Shown here: positions 60,434 to 64,000 of the stretch, piece after piece | Layout of the letters: each line of letters opens with the position of its first letter | Position numbering within the stretch: the first letter of the stretch is position 1 | DNA from: Amphritea atlantica | GTDB taxonomy: Bacteria > Pseudomonadota > Gammaproteobacteria > Pseudomonadales > Balneatricaceae | Reading direction: 5' to 3' | NCBI GenBank assembly: GCA_024397875.1 | Contig: CP073344.1 | Span: forward strand, 1,417,001 to 1,481,000 | DNA: 64,000 nt | Translations under genes and position numbers: made by a program | Notes under the pieces: generated by a model | What the model saw: only the letters and a program-made list of their open reading frames with translations | Told to the model about the DNA's origin: nothing | Database searches by the model: none

Positions 60434-63027
60434 GTGGTATGGGGCAGGATCAGTCGATTGACCTTGTCCTGCGGGTTGAGGAGCTGGAGAGAGAAAACCA
60501 CAAGTTGCAGAAGATCAACCGGGTTCTGATTGAGCGGGTTGAGGTGAGTGGAACCACCCGAACTGATCCTTATGCAGCCTTTGAACACTCGGTTGTTCTG
60601 GCCGAGCAGGTACGCGAGCGAACTGCGGCACTCAATGTCGCCCTGGGGGATCTGAAGACCAGTAATACCGCTCTGAGTAAGGCCAAGCAGCAGGCTGAAC
60701 TGGCTCATCAGCGCTTAATCGATGGGATTGAAAGCATCTCCGATGCGTTTGTCCTGTTTGACAGTGAGCGGCGAATTGTTCTGTATAACAGTAAATTTGA
60801 ATCGGTCTGGGCGGGTACCGGCGTTTCAATAGAAGAGGGGCTGGGAATTCAGGATATTCGCCGGCTTGCGGATCAGCACGGTTTGATAGAGGAGGAGTTC
60901 CGCGGTGATGAGACGGATAACTCGGTGTTCTATCGACTCAAGAATGGCCGCTGGTTTCAGGTGAGTGAGCGCGCTACGCTGGATGGCGGTCTGGTTATCC
61001 TCTACACCGATATTACCGAACTGAAGCAGAACGAAACGGCGCGTCGGGAGCGGGCCCTGGCGGATAAGTCCAGAGTGTTGCAGAACACCGTTGATAACCT
61101 CTCTCAGGGGGTTGTGCTGATCAATTCTGACGGCCGGCTGGAGGTCTGGAATCAGCGTTTTCTGGAACTGTCGGGGTTCGAGGAAGAGGAGTTGAATGAA
61201 CAGCCGCTGTTTGAGGACCTGATCGCCCGCTGTGAGTTGATTCTGCTGACCCCTTTCAGTAATCATCACCACTCCGGTGGCACCATTGAACTGGAGCAGA
61301 GCCTGCGAAGTGGTCAGGTAATTGAGATCCGTACCCACCCGATTCAGGAAGGCGGGTTTGTTAATACCTACACAGACATTACTGAGCGCCACCAATATGC
61401 CGAAACGCTGCGGGAAAGTGAGCAGTGGATCCGCCTGATTACCGACCATGTTCCGGCCCTGATCGCTTATGTTGGCGATGACCTGCGATTCCAGTTTACC
61501 AATAAAGTGTATGAGGACTGGTATGGCTGGCCGCGGGAAGCGCTGATCGGTAAGACCATTACGATGGTTCATGGCGGCGATCAGTTTGTTAATCTTAAAC
61601 CCTATATCGACAGGGCTCTGTCCGGCGAAAGTGTTACCTTTGAGATCGAGGAGAAAGACCCTCAGGGTGGCCCCCGGTATATGCTTAAAGCCTATGTGCC
61701 AAACCTGGATTCAGAGGGGCGTGCCGTCGGTTTCTTTGTGCTGATCAGGGACATTACCGAACGCCGCAAAACCGCTTATGCCTTGCAGGAATCCTATCAG
61801 ACGATGGAGCAGCGGGTTATTGAGCGAACCTCTGAGCTGACCAAACTGAATGATCAGTTGATGCAGGAGATCACTGAACGTAAGCAGGTGGAAGGACGTC
61901 TGTTGGAAGCCAGTAAGCATGCTGAGCAGGCCAACCTCTCGAAAACCAAGTTTCTCGCGGCGGTCAGTCACGATCTGTTGCAACCCTTGAATGCCGCCCG
62001 GCTGTTTACCAGCGCCCTGCAGGAAAAACCGGCGGTGCAGAGTGAGCGGCACCTGATCGATTCGGTCGGCAGTTCACTGGATGATGTGGAATCGCTGCTC
62101 AGTACACTGGTGGATATCTCGAAACTGGATGCGGGTGTGATTGAGCCGGACGTAACCGTATTTCCGGCCAGTAGTCTGCTAAATAATATTGCTAATGAGT
62201 ATCAGCAGGTTGCTATCAGCGAGCAGCTGAAGCTGCGTTATGTGGCAAGCAGTGCGGTGATCTGTTCCGACTCTCAGCTGTTGGCGCGTATTCTGAGAAA
62301 CTTCCTGACAAATGCGATCCGCTATACCGATCATGGTTCGGTTCTGCTGGGATGCCGGCGTAAGCGCAACAGTCTGGTTATTGAGGTATGGGATACCGGT
62401 CATGGTATACCCGAAGATAAGCTGGGCGATATATTTCTTGAGTTTAAGCGTTTGCATGGCACTCCGGTAGACAATGATAAGGGGTTGGGGCTGGGGCTGG
62501 CGATCGTTGATAAGATCTCACGGATGCTGGGCCATCAGATCAGCGTCAGTTCGGTGCCGGGTAAAGGCTCCATGTTCTCGGTAGAGGTTCCGCTCGCCAG
62601 AGCGGACCAGATTCCCGTCAGGACGAAAGAACAACATCAACCAGCGGCCGGAGATCAGCTTGAGGATGCAGCGATCTGGCTGATCGATAATGATCCGGCG
62701 ATCTGTCGGGGGATGCAAACCTTGCTTGAAGGCTGGGGCTGTCGGGTGAAAACGGCCCATGATGAAGCTCAGCTGATGGCGCTGCTTGAGAACGCTGAGC
62801 CGCCCGGTTTGTTAATCGCGGATTATCATCTGGATAATGATGAGAATGGTTTGGATGCGGCTATCAATTTCAACCGGCAACTTAGCAATCCTGTCCCGGT
62901 AGTGATGATCACCGCCAATTATACCAATGAGCTGAAGCAGATCGTGCGGGAGCAGGGGTATCTGCTGATTAATAAGCCGGTAAAACCGATGAAGCTGAAG
63001 ATGACGCTCAACCATCTGCTGGAGTGA
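60430..63027 (+). CDS. nahK: PAS hybrid histidine kinase with receiver domain (NahK-like)
   Basis: An 865-residue cytoplasmic hybrid kinase. Coiled-coil start (ELERENHKLQKINRVLIE), three PAS units (about 100-200, 210-320 and 325-445), another coiled coil (TMEQRVIERTSELTKLND), HisKA with KFLAAVSHDLLQPLNAARLF (phospho-His), HATPase (NFLTNAIRYT, VWDTGHGIPEDKLGDIFLEF, GLGLGLAIVDKISRML) and a C-terminal receiver (LIDNDPAICRGM, ADYHLDNDENGLD phospho-Asp, NKPVKPMKL). This matches the length and layout of NahK. The overlap with the FIST gene implies NO or another ligand gates the kinase. The convergent LuxR-type regulator is a possible output. Confidence 0.87.
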   Translation: MSGMGQDQSIDLVLRVEELERENHKLQKINRVLIERVEVSGTTRTDPYAAFEHSVVLAEQVRERTAALNVALGDLKTSNTALSKAKQQAELAHQRLIDGIESISDAFVLFDSERRIVLYNSKFESVWAGTGVSIEEGLGIQDIRRLADQHGLIEEEFRGDETDNSVFYRLKNGRWFQVSERATLDGGLVILYTDITELKQNETARRERALADKSRVLQNTVDNLSQGVVLINSDGRLEVWNQRFLELSGFEEEELNEQPLFEDLIARCELILLTPFSNHHHSGGTIELEQSLRSGQVIEIRTHPIQEGGFVNTYTDITERHQYAETLRESEQWIRLITDHVPALIAYVGDDLRFQFTNKVYEDWYGWPREALIGKTITMVHGGDQFVNLKPYIDRALSGESVTFEIEEKDPQGGPRYMLKAYVPNLDSEGRAVGFFVLIRDITERRKTAYALQESYQTMEQRVIERTSELTKLNDQLMQEITERKQVEGRLLEASKHAEQANLSKTKFLAAVSHDLLQPLNAARLFTSALQEKPAVQSERHLIDSVGSSLDDVESLLSTLVDISKLDAGVIEPDVTVFPASSLLNNIANEYQQVAISEQLKLRYVASSAVICSDSQLLARILRNFLTNAIRYTDHGSVLLGCRRKRNSLVIEVWDTGHGIPEDKLGDIFLEFKRLHGTPVDNDKGLGLGLAIVDKISRMLGHQISVSSVPGKGSMFSVEVPLARADQIPVRTKEQHQPAAGDQLEDAAIWLIDNDPAICRGMQTLLEGWGCRVKTAHDEAQLMALLENAEPPGLLIADYHLDNDENGLDAAINFNRQLSNPVPVVMITANYTNELKQIVREQGYLLINKPVKPMKLKMTLNHLLE

Positions 63028-63097
63028 ATCATCGTTCTGGTTATGGGTTGGAGTAACTGAGACAGAAGGTGAGGCAGAGAGTGAGGCAGAAGGTCAT

Positions 63098-63140
63098 GAG
63101 TAAGTGTCAGATTCAGTTAAAACTAATCAGACACTTACTC
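63098..63140. terminator. Large hairpin between convergent kinase and regulator genes
   Basis: GAGTAAGTGTC (63098-63108) and GACACTTACTC (63130-63140) are perfectly complementary; after one A-A mismatch GATT and AATC continue the stem. No long T-run, so it may be a shared 3' structure. Just before lies a short direct repeat GAGGCAGA ... GAGGCAGA (63071-63090). Confidence 0.6.
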
Positions 63141-63169
63141 TGTTGGCAGTGATAACGGAGCGGTACTGT

Positions 63170-63838
63170 TTAACGTTTCAGGTACTGGTTGAAGTCAACG
63201 TTGCCTGCACACAGTACCGCCTGAATACGATTATGCACGCCTAGCTTTCTCAGGATGGCGCTGACATGCGCTTTGACTGTGGTTTCGGCGATATTTAGGG
63301 TGTAGGCGATCTGCTTATTGGATTCGCCTTCAGACATCCGTTCGAGTACCAGCAGCTGTCGGCGGGTCAGTGAGGAAAGCATTTCAGGCGGGATCTGACT
63401 TTCATCGTGACGACGATGGATGCTGCCTGAAGGTTTTTCTGAGCGGATGATATCGGATGGCAGATAAACATTGCCATTCAGAATCTGCTGCAGCGCTTCT
63501 GTCATCTGCTCACGTGGAGAGGACTTAGTGATAAAGCCAACGGCGCCGTAAGTGATGGCCTGAAGCACAATCTGCTTATCCTGTTCGGCGGAGACAATAA
63601 CGACGGGAATAGTAGGGGAGTCGTTACGCAGGCTGATCAGTCCGTTCAGACCGTGCATCCCCGGCATATTCAGGTCCAGCAGAATCAGATCAAGGTCATC
63701 TTCCTCTTTGGCAATTTCCAGTGCGCTGTCCAGGTCCTCGGTTTCGAGTGTTTCGCAACCAGGGAAGCCGTTCGCTATGACGCCGCAAATGGCTTCGCGG
63801 AACAGGGGATGGTCATCGGCAATAAGAATTTTATACAC
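63170..63838 (-). CDS. LuxR/NarL-family response regulator
   Basis: A 222-residue two-component regulator. Receiver domain starts [20 protein letters not shown] (acidic pair), phospho-Asp in [26 protein letters not shown] and the conserved Lys in GFITKSSP; the C-terminal DNA-binding domain has [20 protein letters not shown] followed by [20 protein letters not shown]. Start GTG 63838 is preferred: GGGAG lies 6 nt before it, and family members begin [10 protein letters not shown]. The frame runs further upstream but without homologous residues. It resembles the ErbR/AgmR type and converges with the nahK-like gene, a likely partner. Confidence 0.88.
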   Translation of the reverse strand: MYKILIADDHPLFREAICGVIANGFPGCETLETEDLDSALEIAKEEDDLDLILLDLNMPGMHGLNGLISLRNDSPTIPVVIVSAEQDKQIVLQAITYGAVGFITKSSPREQMTEALQQILNGNVYLPSDIIRSEKPSGSIHRRHDESQIPPEMLSSLTRRQLLVLERMSEGESNKQIAYTLNIAETTVKAHVSAILRKLGVHNRIQAVLCAGNVDFNQYLKR

Positions 63839-64000
63839 ATTGTTCTCCCGTGGGCGCCTGCCATTTGGCAGATATTTACCGCCCATTATAATTATTCTGT
63901 AATGGGACTGGGTTTGCTACCCAGTTTACTACATTGCTGCTTCAGAATAGAAACAGCTTTATCTGTGATTCTTAATTTATGCCTGAGGTTTCCCGTCAGG
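63839..64000. promoter_or_regulatory. Upstream region of the response-regulator gene
   Basis: The last 162 bases contain no gene. The minus-strand promoter of the regulator must lie here; no clear consensus was recognised. Confidence 0.3.

Noticed and set aside
1..64000. CRISPR arrays, rRNA, tRNA and prophage genes
   Set aside because: I looked for regularly spaced repeats, rRNA-like blocks, cloverleaf-type tails and phage structural genes by eye and saw none.

Overview
The window reads as a stretch of chromosome from a marine, Gram-negative gammaproteobacterium, most likely of the Oceanospirillales (Neptunomonas/Amphritea/Marinobacterium-like). This placement is inferred from gene content and protein style (N-methylglutamate-type methylamine catabolism, NhaC antiporter, PhoX, GlaH/LhgO, NosP-NahK, abundant c-di-GMP enzymes), not from a database search. 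Coding density is high. I see no rRNA, tRNA, CRISPR array or prophage.

Layout. 1-7.7 kb: an all-plus-strand one-carbon operon: the end of a glutamate-synthase-like subunit (mgsC), purU, folD and four subunits of an N-methylglutamate dehydrogenase / heterotetrameric sarcosine-oxidase-type enzyme (mgdABCD), closed by an intrinsic terminator. Together they would demethylate a methylated amine, load the carbon on tetrahydrofolate and release it as formate. 7.8-11.8 kb: a hydratase-family enzyme, a small stress membrane protein, a GhrA-type reductase, a DUF1456 protein, an RNase D-like exonuclease and an unknown protein. 11.8-13.1 kb: a REP-like doublet, a complete IS481-family insertion sequence with a 6-bp target duplication, and a CTAG-type palindromic repeat. 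13.1-19.1 kb: AraC regulator/MFS transporter pair, NhaC antiporter, diguanylate cyclase. 19.4-22.1 kb: Tat-exported PhoX phosphatase preceded by a three-unit PhoB box; NnrU-family protein. 22.1-25.4 kb: glutarate degradation (GntR regulator, glaH, lhgO) with a repeated operator motif. 25.6-27.8 kb: an AT-rich two-gene islet (PP-loop ATPase with a QueC-like Cys cluster plus a polysaccharide pyruvyl transferase-family protein), followed by about 600 bp without a gene. 28.4-33.1 kb: a galactofuranose-type ABC importer (ytfQ, ytfR, ytfT, yjfF).

33.4-50.6 kb is ordinary chromosome: methyltransferase, P-type ATPase, STAS-like protein, NlpC/P60 lipoprotein, DUF2947 protein, endonuclease I, HD-GYP protein converging on a GGDEF-EAL protein, an ABC exporter, an orphan FetB-like permease, two small-molecule exporters, a nitronate monooxygenase and a SlyD-like isomerase. 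50.7-55.6 kb: MoxR / DUF58 / TgpA-transglutaminase operon and a YgjP-like metallopeptidase. 55.7-59.1 kb: a chemoreceptor with a C-terminal sensor-like tail and a possible FliA promoter, then a porin. 59.2-63.9 kb: a NosP-like FIST protein translationally coupled to a NahK-like hybrid histidine kinase, convergent with a LuxR-type response regulator: a candidate nitric-oxide-sensing circuit.

The parts most worth a second look are the PP-loop/pyruvyl-transferase islet and its silent flank, the altered zinc ligands in the MgdB/SoxD-like subunit, the PhoB and GntR operators, the IS481 copy whose transposase stop codon lies in the target duplication, and the NosP-NahK-regulator cluster. All coordinates come from reading the sequence. 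Family assignments rest on recognised motifs and have not been checked by a search.
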